A DNA stretch of 63,776 nt. Origin: Candidatus Gastranaerophilales bacterium. GTDB taxonomy: Bacteria > Cyanobacteriota > Vampirovibrionia > Gastranaerophilales > Gastranaerophilaceae. The position numbers were made by a program, and so were the translations under genes. Position 1 is the stretch's first letter. Each line of letters starts with the position of its first letter. The notes below the pieces were generated by a model. It saw only the letters and a list, made by a program, of their open reading frames with translations, did no database searches and had not been told where the DNA came from. The stretch is from NCBI GenBank assembly GCA_944324165.1, contig CALUVG010000012.1:1-63776 (forward strand), in the 5' to 3' direction. Below are positions 1 through 8,696 of the stretch, piece after piece.

Positions 1-100
1 ACACGAGTGAAACGAGTTAGTCCGGATAGCGAGAATATTGAGCGAAGTTGAACCGCAGGTTCAATAGCGAAACTATTCGAGCGTGAAGGAAATCCAAGAC
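1..100. repeat. Structured intergenic repeat, copy A
   Basis: This copy shares the blocks TCCGGATAGCGA (21-32), GAGCGTG (79-85) and AATCCAAGAC (91-100) with a second copy at 46571-46670. The two distances between these blocks (46 nt and 5 nt) are identical in both copies, but the sequence between them differs while still folding. Positions 33-37 pair with 74-78, and TTGAACC at 48-54 pairs with GGTTCAA at 58-64 around a GCA loop. The left end may continue beyond the window. Function unknown; structured RNA or a mobile palindromic element are both possible. Confidence 0.7.
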
Positions 101-352
101 AATCGCATCCAGGGTATTTTTGTGCCCATTTTTGAATTTTATTTTAGACAAAAATGCTTTTTTATTTTCTACCTCTGCTCTTTAGGGAAAATTTTGAAAT
201 ATAACTTGTTGTTCAAGGGCAAAATACCTCAACTAATTTTTTAAAATTAAAAGTTACAGAAAGTAAATAATTTATTATAAATTTTATAAACTTTAATAAA
301 AACATGTTATAATTAAGTTAAAGCAATTAAACTTAATTAAGAGTGATTTATA
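101..352. other. AT-rich intergenic stretch before the fic gene
   Basis: No convincing coding region is visible. Apart from the promoter and inverted repeat at 305-338 this is AT-rich sequence between the structured repeat and the Fic gene. Confidence 0.5.
305..338 (+). promoter_or_regulatory. Promoter and inverted-repeat operator candidate for fic
   Basis: An extended -10 element, TG-T-TATAAT (305-313), is followed by an inverted repeat, AATTAAGTT at 311-319 and AACTTAATT at 330-338. The repeat lies over the expected transcription start, between the -10 and the ATG at 353. No good -35 is visible. Position suggests an operator, possibly bound by the Fic protein's own C-terminal HTH; that is inference. 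Confidence 0.45.
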
Positions 353-1477
353 ATGAAGGAATACAAAGCAGGAACATATATTTTGCATAAAGGCTACAAG
401 CCGTTTAATCCGTCATTTATCAATGACGATATTGATTGGAAACTTGAGGAACTTGCGCCGTTATTACAAGATGCGAGTATTTGGCTTGGAAAACTGAATT
501 CTTATGCTGATTTGATTCCTAATATTGAATTCTTTATCAAGATGTATGCAACCAAAGAAGCAACAAATTCAAATAGAATTGAAGGTACAAGAACAACTTT
601 TGAAGATGCAATTACACCACTTGAACAAATTAAACCGGAATTGCGTGATGACTGGCATGAAGTTCAAAATTATATTCAAGCAATAAAATATTCTATTGAT
701 AGGTTGAAAGAGTTGCCAATTTCAATGAGATTAATAAAAGAAACTCACCAAATCTTGTTGCAAGGTGTTCGCGGTGAACATAAAATGCCGGGTGAGATTC
801 GTAAAACTCAAAATTGGATTGGCGGTTCGTCTTTAAAAGACGCATTCTTTATTCCACCTGAACCTAATATGCTGTCGGAATTATTAACAGACTTTGAAAA
901 GTTTTTGCACAATGAAAACTTGCAAGTACCGGAAATAATCAAGGCTGGTATTGCGCATTACCAATTTGAAACAATTCACCCATTCTTGGATGGTAATGGA
1001 AGAACAGGGCGTCTATTAATAATCCTATATTTGATTAGTACAGGCTTGCTCAATAAACCTGTGCTTTACATTTCGGATTTCTTTGAACGTCATAGGATGT
1101 CATATTATGATTCTTTATCAATGGTTAAGCAAACTGATAATATGACTCAATGGCTTAAATTTTTCTTGAGCGGCGTCATAGAAACTTCACAAAATAGTAT
1201 AAAGACTTTTGATGAACTCATCAAACTTAAAAAAGAAACTGAAACAAAAATTGCTAAGACAGGCAAAAAAGCTGTCAATGGACAAAGACTGTTAGAATTA
1301 TTATATTCACAGCCTAAAGTTAATGCACAAATTATATCTAAAGAACTTGGGCTTTCAATTGTTTCAGTAAATAATTTAGTTAAAACTTTTATTGAGATTG
1401 GCATTTTAAAAGAAAAAACGGGTATGAGCCGTAATCGTTATTATACGTTTGAAGATTATATTAAAATATTCAGATAA
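353..1477 (+). CDS. Fic family protein, class II, with C-terminal winged HTH
   Basis: A 374-residue Fic-domain protein, predicted to transfer AMP from ATP to hydroxyl side chains of a target protein. An N-terminal Fic_N-type region (about 25-110) carries the inhibitory motif S73-NRI-E77-G78, matching (S/T)xxxE(G/N). The active-site loop HPFLDGNGRTGR lies at 209-220. This arrangement, inhibitory helix before the Fic motif, defines class II Fic proteins, which restrain themselves. Residues about 300-374 look like a winged helix-turn-helix, so it may bind DNA and regulate itself. The catalytic motif is intact. GAGTG about 9 nt upstream supports the ATG. It stands alone; no separate antitoxin is seen. 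Target unknown. Confidence 0.9.
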   Translation: MKEYKAGTYILHKGYKPFNPSFINDDIDWKLEELAPLLQDASIWLGKLNSYADLIPNIEFFIKMYATKEATNSNRIEGTRTTFEDAITPLEQIKPELRDDWHEVQNYIQAIKYSIDRLKELPISMRLIKETHQILLQGVRGEHKMPGEIRKTQNWIGGSSLKDAFFIPPEPNMLSELLTDFEKFLHNENLQVPEIIKAGIAHYQFETIHPFLDGNGRTGRLLIILYLISTGLLNKPVLYISDFFERHRMSYYDSLSMVKQTDNMTQWLKFFLSGVIETSQNSIKTFDELIKLKKETETKIAKTGKKAVNGQRLLELLYSQPKVNAQIISKELGLSIVSVNNLVKTFIEIGILKEKTGMSRNRYYTFEDYIKIFR

Positions 1478-1607
1478 AAAATAGTGTCTTTATAAGAATA
1501 AAGTTAGCTTAATAAAAACATATATTGCAACATATAAACTAAACGAACTTATGCCATTTCTCAATCAGAAAAGATCTGAACTGATAATTTAACATCTTAA
1601 ATAAATT

Positions 1608-1925
1608 TTATCTCAATGATTTGACCATTCTATATACAGCAATTAAATCATTTTCTGGCAGATAATCTATGTTCGTTTTTATATATTCCGACATTGTTGA
1701 CGGATTTACGTCAAGATGTTCAAAGTCAAAAAGATCCTTCAGGTCTATATTTAATGCTTTTGCTATGTCCAGCAAAGCTCTTGACGGAAATGTGTCCCCG
1801 CATTCTATATGGCTTAAATTACGCTGATCAATATTCGCAAGTTCTGCAAGCTCCTGTTGCGAGATCCCTTGTGCCTTACGTAATTCTTTTATTCTTCTAC
1901 CTAAAAGTCTTCTAACATCATTCAT
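1608..1925 (-). CDS. XRE-family transcriptional regulator
   Basis: A small regulator of about 105 residues with an N-terminal Cro/C1-type HTH (LGRRIKELRKAQGISQQELA) and a short C-terminal helical tail. The frame is open up to 1982, but the start at 1925 (MNDVRRLLG) is preferred because sister proteins at 7914 (MTDIKKHFG) and 22248 (MSDFKKLLG) begin at the equivalent residue. No Shine-Dalgarno is seen before either candidate. It converges with the Fic gene and diverges from the HTH gene at 2133. Predicted DNA-binding repressor; targets unknown. Confidence 0.8.
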   Translation of the reverse strand: MNDVRRLLGRRIKELRKAQGISQQELAELANIDQRNLSHIECGDTFPSRALLDIAKALNIDLKDLFDFEHLDVNPSTMSEYIKTNIDYLPENDLIAVYRMVKSLR

Positions 1926-2132
1926 AACTATTTTAGAATACATGTTTTTAACTGCTAATTGAACGATATTGTTTGTGTACATATTGACTTTAAGACCATT
2001 TATATAGTATTTTACAACATATAATGGTATTTTCTCGTTTTTTGGAAAATTTATTTCTCGAAAATTTTCTAAAGAACATAACCATTACCAACAATATACA
2101 TTGTATTTATACGCACAACCAAAATTATATTT

Positions 2133-2642
2133 ATGAACAACCGTTTTAGAAAATACATTAATAAAAAATTTGAACGCCCAATCTCGCTTACCAAAAGTCA
2201 AATCGCTTTGATAAAAACTCTTGCCGGTGGAGACACTCTGAAAAATGCTGCTGTACAATTGGAGTCGTCTTATGAAAGTGTTAAAAAACGTACTCAGCTT
2301 TTATATAAAAAATTTGCGGTCAAAAATCGAACTGAACTTATTAAAAAAGCTCTACAACTCAAATTAATAGCTAATAAAGATGTGAAACCCAAATTCAGGC
2401 GGCGTTTTGTAAAAGTGCCGGTATCCTCTGCTAAACCTGCTTTGAGAGAATCTTTAACATCAAAAGAAAATCAATATTTACAGCTTACTGCTTATGGATT
2501 TACAAAAGAAGAAATAATGAAAAAAATGCGTCTGCCCAATATATATTTTTGTAATTATCTGACATTATGCATATGCGGCAAGCTTAATGCTAAAAATATA
2601 AATCACGCAGTTGTTTTTGCATTTCAGCTGCACTTGATATAA
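2133..2642 (+). CDS. Tandem LuxR/GerE-type HTH protein
   Basis: 169 residues without a sensor domain. Residues about 18-75 (LTKSQIALIKTLAGGDTLKN onward) and about 108-168 (LTSKENQYLQLTAYGFTKEE onward) each resemble a LuxR/GerE DNA-binding domain: a leading LT, a turn with a glycine, a recognition helix and a closing helix. The protein therefore looks like two HTH units joined by a basic linker (about 85-95, KFRRRFVKV). The second unit is more divergent. Two separate adjacent genes at 11059 and 11294 look like the split form. Recognition rests on pattern only. Function unknown, probably a transcription factor. Confidence 0.6.
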   Translation: MNNRFRKYINKKFERPISLTKSQIALIKTLAGGDTLKNAAVQLESSYESVKKRTQLLYKKFAVKNRTELIKKALQLKLIANKDVKPKFRRRFVKVPVSSAKPALRESLTSKENQYLQLTAYGFTKEEIMKKMRLPNIYFCNYLTLCICGKLNAKNINHAVVFAFQLHLI

Positions 2643-2891
2643 ACAGGAACTTTTACGACGTATAATGTGTTTTTATAAATCAAAAATAAATTATTTTCAT
2701 AAAAATTTATTCCCCGAACAGGCATTTTAAAATTCCGGTAAAATTACCCGTTTTTAGCACAATACGCCCTAATATTAAAAGATAAAAAATAATCCTAAAA
2801 TAGAATCGTTGAATTTAACAAAAATGTAAAAATTATTAATAGTTGCGATTTTATTTTGTTTTATTTAGAATTCTAAAATAAAGGGGGATGT

Positions 2892-3752
2892 ATGAAAAAC
2901 GAGATGCCAAAGTATAATGAGTTGATTTTACCTGCATTTGTTGCGCTAAAAGAACTTGGCGGCTCTGGCAGCAATAAAGAGATTTTAGAACAGGTCATTA
3001 ATGATATGGAACTTGATGAAAATATTATAGATATCCCTCATAAAAACAAATATGGCTCATATCAAAGTGAACTTGAATATAGACTCGCCTGGGCAAGAAG
3101 CTACTTAAGTATATCTAATGTTATTACAAGCAGTGCCAGAACAATATGGACGATTTGCCCTGAATATACAAATAAAGAGACTCTGACACCGGATGAGATA
3201 AAAGAAATCATTAGAAAGCCGCATCGGAATAAAAAACAAAAGGAAAATATCAGCAAAAATGAAACGAATACTGTAGAAGAGCTTGTCGAAGATGAATGTC
3301 CATGGGTGAAGAAACTGTCTTACTTATTGCAAAAGATGGATGGCTTTGCATTTGAAAGATTCTCAAAACGTCTTTTACGTGAATGCGGATTTTCCAAACT
3401 AGTTGTTACAAAACGCACTAATGACGGCGGTATTGATGGATTTGGAGAATATAAAATAAACGGTATTTTAACAATGAAATTGGCTTTTCAATGCAAACGA
3501 TACAAAAATCAGGTCAGGGCAAAAGATATAAGAGATTTTCGCGGTGCTTTAACTTCTGATATAGAAAGAGCAATCTTAATAACAACAGGTACCTTTACAA
3601 GAAGTGCGATTGAGGAGGCTGCAATTCCCGGGAAAACTTATATTGATTTGATGAATGGTGAAGAACTTATCGCTAAAATTATTGAATTGGAACTTGGAGT
3701 CAAAGCAATTAAAACATATGAGGTAGATGAAGAATTTTTTAAAAGTATCTAG
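2892..3752 (+). CDS. mrr: Mrr-type restriction endonuclease (type IV)
   Basis: 286 residues. Residues 1-95 match the Mrr N-terminal winged-helix domain (MPKYNELILPAFVALKELGG). Residues 148-268 match the Mrr_cat PD-(D/E)XK-like nuclease, with E155, a D178-GGID182 motif and Q200-CK202, so the nuclease core appears intact. Mrr proteins of this kind cut modified (methylated) foreign DNA and need no partner methylase, and none is present here. A strong AAGGGGG Shine-Dalgarno at 2881-2887 supports the ATG. It follows a 249-nt AT-rich spacer with no other feature. Probably a horizontally acquired defence gene beside other accessory genes. Confidence 0.88.
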   Translation: MKNEMPKYNELILPAFVALKELGGSGSNKEILEQVINDMELDENIIDIPHKNKYGSYQSELEYRLAWARSYLSISNVITSSARTIWTICPEYTNKETLTPDEIKEIIRKPHRNKKQKENISKNETNTVEELVEDECPWVKKLSYLLQKMDGFAFERFSKRLLRECGFSKLVVTKRTNDGGIDGFGEYKINGILTMKLAFQCKRYKNQVRAKDIRDFRGALTSDIERAILITTGTFTRSAIEEAAIPGKTYIDLMNGEELIAKIIELELGVKAIKTYEVDEEFFKSI

Positions 3753-3917
3753 CGGAAATGTTAACGGATGAACAGTACTAAAAAGACTTTGCAGCGTCTG
3801 TCTAATCCTTTGGAAAAATGCGTGGCACTAATTCAAAGGATATCACAACACGGCTTAAGAAGAAAGGATATCATTTTAAATTAAAGGATAATAAAATTGA
3901 CAAAACGCATGTCTTTT

Positions 3918-4586
3918 TTATTTGCTGAAACCGGTTAAAAATTCCAGACTAACCTGAGGTGATTTAGAAATTTTTTTATAATTTAATGCTCTAACTTGTT
4001 CTGCAAAAGTAGCTAAAATATCTTTTCGTCCGGCAGACATTGTAGAAAGATGAGGATCCTTGAATTCAAGTCCCATTTTTTTGTAGAATCCCACGGCGTC
4101 AGTAGGTCCTTGCAAAATTGGCTCTAATTTTAAATTTTTACATTTTTTTGCTGAGACCACATCCAAAAAAGCTGTAAATAAAGCCCGTCCCGCGTTTTTA
4201 ACCTTTTGCTCAACTCCAACAGGCCAGGTTGCAAATCCAACAAGTTCGCATTTTCTCTTATTACAAACCGATACGAGCATTCCGCACGGCTTTTTATCCT
4301 GCACTGCAAGAAATACTCTCTGTCGTGCTGTTGTCCCCATAAAGTCACCCATAAATTGGATTAAACCCTGCCAAACACTAAAATTCTTTTTATTTCGTTT
4401 AGATGGCAAAAGTCTTTCCATATTAATTTGGCTCAAAAATTTTGTCATAAAATCTTTATCTTTTTGCCCGAGAGTATATATTTCAATCGGTTTATGACTA
4501 TCGGCAATTGCATCCGCCAACGGTTTAACAACCGCAAACTGTCTTGCTGTAAATGTTGTATTTTGATTTTTAGAAGATATATTCAT
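3918..4586 (-). CDS. GNAT-like acetyltransferase of unknown substrate
   Basis: 222 residues. The C-terminal half contains a GNAT-like core: an MLVSVCNKRKCELVGFATWP strand region, a GRALFTAFLDVVSA helix and a closing AVGFYKKMGLEF motif typical of N-acetyltransferases. The N-terminus (about 1-60) is lineage-specific and includes TTFTARQF. The frame runs open to 4757, but that would overlap the hom gene; the ATG at 4586 is preferred. It diverges from hom (start 4658), so the 70-nt gap must hold both promoters. Substrate unknown. Confidence 0.6.
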   Translation of the reverse strand: MNISSKNQNTTFTARQFAVVKPLADAIADSHKPIEIYTLGQKDKDFMTKFLSQINMERLLPSKRNKKNFSVWQGLIQFMGDFMGTTARQRVFLAVQDKKPCGMLVSVCNKRKCELVGFATWPVGVEQKVKNAGRALFTAFLDVVSAKKCKNLKLEPILQGPTDAVGFYKKMGLEFKDPHLSTMSAGRKDILATFAEQVRALNYKKISKSPQVSLEFLTGFSK

Positions 4587-4639
4587 TGTTTTTTTAACAA
4601 AACAGGTAAATAAAATTTTTTGCGCATAAAATTTATTTT

Positions 4640-4658
4640 TTGTGTTAAAATTTGTATA
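4640..4658 (+). promoter_or_regulatory. Candidate leaderless promoter of hom
   Basis: TAAAAT at 4646-4651, within TGTGTTAAAAT, ends 6 nt before the hom ATG at 4658. The transcript would start at or next to the start codon. No Shine-Dalgarno is present. TTGCGC at 4620-4625 is a poor -35 candidate with a long spacer. Confidence 0.4.
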
Positions 4659-5935
4659 TGGAAAATAAAAAGATAAAAATCGGATTAATTGGATTGGGCA
4701 CAGTTGGCTCAGGTGTTTATAAAACTCTTGCAGGATTTGATAACGTTGAGATTTCAAAAATTGCTGTTCGGAATTTGAACAAACCGCGAAATATAGAAAA
4801 TCTGGATACTTCTATAATTACCGACAACCCTTATGAAGTTGTTAATGATCCTGAAATATCTATTGTTGCAGAACTGATAGGCGGCATTGACCCTGCTTTT
4901 GAACTTATAAAAACTGCAATAAAAAATGGCAAACATATAGTTACGGCTAACAAAGAATTACTTGCAAAACACGGAGAAGAATTATTTAATTTTGCAGAAA
5001 AATATAATAAAGTCGTGCTCTATGAAGCAGCTATTGCCGGAGGTATTCCTCTTATTATGCCGATAAAAACTATTCTGGCAGGTAACAAAATTAATAAGGT
5101 TGAAGCAATACTGAATGGTACTACAAATTATATTTTAACCAAAATGGATGTACAGGGGGCGTCTTACGCAGATGTTCTCAAAGAAGCACAGGAATTAGGT
5201 TATGCAGAAGCCGATCCAACAGGAGATGTGGAAGGCTTTGATGCTGCATACAAAATTACAACTCTTGCAACCATAGCATTCAGAAAACGGGTTAAGCTTG
5301 AAAATGTTTACCGCGAAGGTATTACGAAAATTCGCCCGCAGGATATGCATGCGGCTAATGATTTAGGGTACAAGATTAAACTTATTGCGTCAGCCAATAT
5401 TGATACAGAAGGCAGAGCTGATGTCAGAGTGCATCCTATGCTTGTGTCAAAAAAATCAACTCTTGCACATATAGATTATGTAACTAATGCAGTAAGTCTT
5501 GAAGGACATCCGGTAGGCAGTGTAACACTTTCCGGTCCCGGAGCCGGAGAATTTCCGACTGCAAGTTCAGTTGTAGGCGATATACTTGCCATAGCTAATG
5601 AACTCGGTACTAGTGATTATATTTTACCGATGATGAGATGTCAGCATAATTCGGAAGCCATACCGCTTACAATTGATGAAACAGTCAATAAATACTATAT
5701 TTCTATAAACGCCAAAAACAACAAAGGTGTTATAGGAAAAATCGGCACGATTTGTGCTAATAATGGTATAAGTCTTTCAAGTATCGTCCAGCGCGGAGTA
5801 TCTGATGATAATACAGCAGATATCACTGTTATTACCGAGCTTGTACTGGAAAAAGATATGCAAAAAGCTATTAAAGAAATTGAAGAAGACGAATTTATAA
5901 ATAAAGTAAATAGTCTTATTCGTGTTCAAATATAA
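4658..5935 (+). CDS. hom: Homoserine dehydrogenase
   Basis: Reduces aspartate semialdehyde to homoserine with NAD(P)H, the branch step to threonine and methionine. The 425-residue protein opens with the dinucleotide-binding loop [12 protein letters not shown]. It continues with the catalytic domain ([14 protein letters not shown], then [11 protein letters not shown] and the [17 protein letters not shown] segment) and ends with an ACT domain at about 350-425 ([20 protein letters not shown]), the usual site of threonine feedback. ATG 4658 is preferred over TTG 4652 because the Rossmann strand follows directly. thrC follows 14 nt later, so they form one operon; thrB is not in the window. Confidence 0.96.
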   Translation: MENKKIKIGLIGLGTVGSGVYKTLAGFDNVEISKIAVRNLNKPRNIENLDTSIITDNPYEVVNDPEISIVAELIGGIDPAFELIKTAIKNGKHIVTANKELLAKHGEELFNFAEKYNKVVLYEAAIAGGIPLIMPIKTILAGNKINKVEAILNGTTNYILTKMDVQGASYADVLKEAQELGYAEADPTGDVEGFDAAYKITTLATIAFRKRVKLENVYREGITKIRPQDMHAANDLGYKIKLIASANIDTEGRADVRVHPMLVSKKSTLAHIDYVTNAVSLEGHPVGSVTLSGPGAGEFPTASSVVGDILAIANELGTSDYILPMMRCQHNSEAIPLTIDETVNKYYISINAKNNKGVIGKIGTICANNGISLSSIVQRGVSDDNTADITVITELVLEKDMQKAIKEIEEDEFINKVNSLIRVQI

Positions 5936-5949
5936 GAAAAGAGGAAAAA

Positions 5950-7002
5950 ATGTACTATCAGGGCTTAATAAATACATTCAGAGAATACCTGCCGGTAAGC
6001 GACAAAACACCGGTCATTACATTAAATGAAGGCAATACCCCGTTGATAAAAGCTGACAATCTCGCTAAAAAAATAGGGTTAGATGCTGAAATTTATTTAA
6101 AGTTTGAAGGCTCAAATCCTACAGGCAGCTTTAAAGACCGCGGCATGACAATGGCTGTTTCAAAAGCAAAAGAAAATGGGGCAGAAGCTATAATTTGTGC
6201 ATCTACCGGAAATACCAGTGCCTCTGCTGCTGCTTACGGCGCAAAAGCCGGCATGAGAACTTTTGTACTGATACCTGACGGTTACATTGCACTTGGCAAA
6301 TTATCTCAGGCTATGATGTACGGAGCAGAAATTATTGCAATTAACGGCAACTTTGATGAAGCATTGGAAGTCGTTCGTAAAATCGCGGATGAGTATCCTA
6401 TTACTCTTGTAAATTCTGTAAATCCATACAGAATAGAAGGACAAAAAACAGGGGCATTTGAAATATGTAATGCACTATCTCAGGCTCCTGACTATCATTT
6501 TATACCGGTTGGCAACGCAGGTAACATTACTGCTTACTGGAAAGGTTACAAAGAGTTCCATGCACTTGGTAAAATTTCTAATTTACCTAAAATGATGGGA
6601 TTTGAAGCAGAAGGAGCTGCGGCAATTGTCCGCGGTGAACGCATAATGCATCCGGAAACTCTTGCTACTGCGATTAGAATAGGTAATCCTGCAAGCTGGA
6701 AACAGGCTGAGGCTGCCAGAGACGAAAGCAATGGCATGATTAATTCCGTTACAGATGATGAGATAGTAAAAGCTTACAAGCTTATCGCCTCATGCGAAGG
6801 TGTTCTTGCTGAACCTGCAAGTGCCGCATCCGTTGCCGGATTGATAAAAGTTAAAGATACAATTAAAACAGGCTCCAAAATAGTTTGTATTTTGACAGGT
6901 AACGGTCTAAAAGATCCGGACAATGCAATTAAATATTCAAATGCCGATGTTAAAAAGACATCAAGCGAAATAAAAGATATTTTAAAAGCAATGAATATAT
7001 AA
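5950..7002 (+). CDS. thrC: Threonine synthase
   Basis: PLP-dependent enzyme converting O-phosphohomoserine to threonine and phosphate, 350 residues. The PLP lysine is K62 in GSFKDRGM. The phosphate-binding [11 protein letters not shown] segment and the C-terminal TGNGLKDP motif are present. The length fits the short bacterial/cyanobacterial type rather than the long E. coli type. Start supported by AAAGAGG about 6 nt upstream. It is cotranscribed with hom and followed by a good terminator. Confidence 0.96.
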   Translation: MYYQGLINTFREYLPVSDKTPVITLNEGNTPLIKADNLAKKIGLDAEIYLKFEGSNPTGSFKDRGMTMAVSKAKENGAEAIICASTGNTSASAAAYGAKAGMRTFVLIPDGYIALGKLSQAMMYGAEIIAINGNFDEALEVVRKIADEYPITLVNSVNPYRIEGQKTGAFEICNALSQAPDYHFIPVGNAGNITAYWKGYKEFHALGKISNLPKMMGFEAEGAAAIVRGERIMHPETLATAIRIGNPASWKQAEAARDESNGMINSVTDDEIVKAYKLIASCEGVLAEPASAASVAGLIKVKDTIKTGSKIVCILTGNGLKDPDNAIKYSNADVKKTSSEIKDILKAMNI

Positions 7003-7004
7003 GA

Positions 7005-7033
7005 AAAATGTCGGGGAGAACCCGACATTTTTT
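7005..7033 (+). terminator. Rho-independent terminator of hom-thrC
   Basis: An 11-bp stem, AAAATGTCGGG (7005-7015) and its complement (7021-7031), with a 5-nt loop followed by T residues. It lies between thrC and the convergent prepilin gene and can probably serve both. Confidence 0.85.
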
Positions 7034-7048
7034 ATTACCTTAAAAATT

Positions 7049-7807
7049 CTAGTTCCACGGATACTCTTCTGTAATCTCCCAGTTATCCCGTTGAATTAAC
7101 GCACCACAAAAAGCCCCATAAGCATTTTTATTGCATCCTAAATTATTGTGATTGATTAATTCGTCTCGCGTAAGTTCAGGTATCCATCCATTTCCGTAGA
7201 AATATACACCAGCCTTTTTAGGTCTGTTTTCATAAACGGAGACAGCTTGTTGTACATTAAAATTTGCACTCATTTGAAATATATCTTTACCAATTTGAGA
7301 TTCACCTTTGTTAGGTCCATCTATATCTATAAAAAAATGAACATGCTCTGAAAATTCCCCCTCTTCAGTAATACCGCCAAACCACACAAATATTGAATAT
7401 CCACTCGCGGTTAATATCGCCTCAGGATATTCCGGTAGAGCTTTCTCTGTATTATTTAAATATTTAATCGGAGTTTTTATACACTCCGTAAGATTACTGT
7501 CATCACAATATTTTGCAATTTTAATTGATTTTCCAAGATAATTTTTTATAAAATTCTCCTGAATTTCTTCTCTTGAACTCCCCATTCCTTGCCAGCTCCA
7601 TGTATTCATAAACCCGTGTTCAACCTCCGCAAGTTTCAATGCCTGATTAATTTCAGAGTAAGCTTTTTGCAACCGTACTACAGTTTGTCTCTTTTGATAC
7701 TTAACCACAAGATTAGGAATTGTCAAAGCTGCAACTATGCCTATTATTGCAAGAGTAATTAGCACTTCTGCTAAAGTAAATCCCATTTCTTTTGTATATC
7801 TGTTCAT
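7049..7807 (-). CDS. Type IV prepilin-like (pseudopilin) protein
   Basis: 252 residues. The N-terminus MNRYTKEMG/FTLAEVLITLA is a classic class III signal: a prepilin peptidase would cut after G9, leaving a hydrophobic N-methylated helix. A C-x7-C pair (YCDDSNLTEC) lies in the middle and the C-terminus reads C-GALIQRDNWEITEEYPW. The C-terminal motif recurs in the prepilin at 58348 and the C-x7-C pair in all three prepilins here. Start at 7807 is set by GGAGG just upstream; an ATG at 7819 lies before the Shine-Dalgarno. No pilus assembly genes are adjacent. Surface filament or secretion role is inferred. Confidence 0.85.
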   Translation of the reverse strand: MNRYTKEMGFTLAEVLITLAIIGIVAALTIPNLVVKYQKRQTVVRLQKAYSEINQALKLAEVEHGFMNTWSWQGMGSSREEIQENFIKNYLGKSIKIAKYCDDSNLTECIKTPIKYLNNTEKALPEYPEAILTASGYSIFVWFGGITEEGEFSEHVHFFIDIDGPNKGESQIGKDIFQMSANFNVQQAVSVYENRPKKAGVYFYGNGWIPELTRDELINHNNLGCNKNAYGAFCGALIQRDNWEITEEYPWN

Positions 7808-7913
7808 ACCCGCCTCCATATTATATACAAATTATAAATTACCATATAGTATTTGTCAATACGTGTATTAACTCCGCTATTTAACTGACAATAACTATAT
7901 AGGAATTTAAAAT

Positions 7914-8237
7914 ATGACTGACATAAAAAAACATTTTGGGAAAAAGGTTAAATATTTTAGAGAACAAAAACAACTGACCCAGGAACAACTGGCAGAAAAA
8001 CTTGAAATGAATTGCCGCTCTCTCTCGTTTATAGAATGCGGTACAAACTTTGTCTCTGCTGACACTCTGGAAAATATTTGTAAAGTTCTTGATGTCAGTC
8101 CTAAACAACTATTTGATTTTGATTATTTTATGCAGACTCCTGAAGATACAGAAAAAGCAATAAATGAATTAATAAAAAGCAACAGAGATAAATTAAAAGA
8201 AATTTATAAAGTCATTTATCTGTATCTGGAACTGTAA
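7914..8237 (+). CDS. XRE-family transcriptional regulator
   Basis: 107 residues: N-terminal Cro/C1-type HTH (FGKKVKYFREQKQLTQEQLA) then a helical tail from about residue 72. Closely similar in layout to the proteins at 1608 and 22248, including the CGTNFVSADTLENICKVLDV-like segment after the HTH. No clear Shine-Dalgarno before the ATG. It lies alone, diverging from the prepilin at 7049. Target unknown. Confidence 0.8.
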   Translation: MTDIKKHFGKKVKYFREQKQLTQEQLAEKLEMNCRSLSFIECGTNFVSADTLENICKVLDVSPKQLFDFDYFMQTPEDTEKAINELIKSNRDKLKEIYKVIYLYLEL

Positions 8238-8360
8238 TCTATACTTTCTAAAATGCTTTATATTGTTTACAATTCTTAAAGCAGTATCGGCTTATAAATA
8301 AGTTTATTGTAACATATTATTATCCTGAACATGTTTTCGGATTACAGAAAGAGGTAGTAC

Positions 8361-8696
8361 ATGAATACAGTAGTGTTAGTAGGACGCGTAGGCAGAGATG
8401 CTGAAATAAAATATTTTGAATCAGGTAAAGTAAAAGCTAATTTTTCAATGGCAGTAAACAGATGGGATACAAAAACCAAATCGGAAGTTGCAGATTGGTT
8501 TAATGTAGACGTGTGGGACAAGCAGGCTGAATTTGCCGGTGAATATGTGAAAAAAGGTATACAGGTTGCTGTTGACGGACGTATTGCAGTTAATAAATGG
8601 ACAGATAAAGCAACCGGTAATGACCGTGAAAACTTCCTTGTTGTTGCAAATAATATAAGATTATTAGGATCTAAAAGAGACGCAGAAGTATTATGA
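8361..8696 (+). CDS. ssb: Single-stranded DNA-binding protein
   Basis: 111-residue single-domain OB-fold protein that coats single-stranded DNA in replication and repair. It starts MNTVVLVGRVGRDAEIKYF, with the usual FSMAVNR and WFNVDVWDKQAE segments. It ends soon after the OB fold and lacks the Gly-rich linker and the acidic DDDIPF-type tip that bacterial SSBs use to recruit partners. This short form resembles cyanobacterial/organellar SSB, or it may be a second paralogue. GAGGT about 5 nt upstream of the ATG. Its stop overlaps the next start by 4 nt. Confidence 0.9.
   Translation: MNTVVLVGRVGRDAEIKYFESGKVKANFSMAVNRWDTKTKSEVADWFNVDVWDKQAEFAGEYVKKGIQVAVDGRIAVNKWTDKATGNDRENFLVVANNIRLLGSKRDAEVL

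Noticed and set aside
3753-3917. Possible decayed transposase downstream of mrr (MLTDEQY followed by a stop, and a 38-codon frame MNSTKKTLQRLSNPL...)
   Set aside because: The start resembles IS5-family transposases, but only seven codons match before a stop and no terminal repeats are visible; too short to support.
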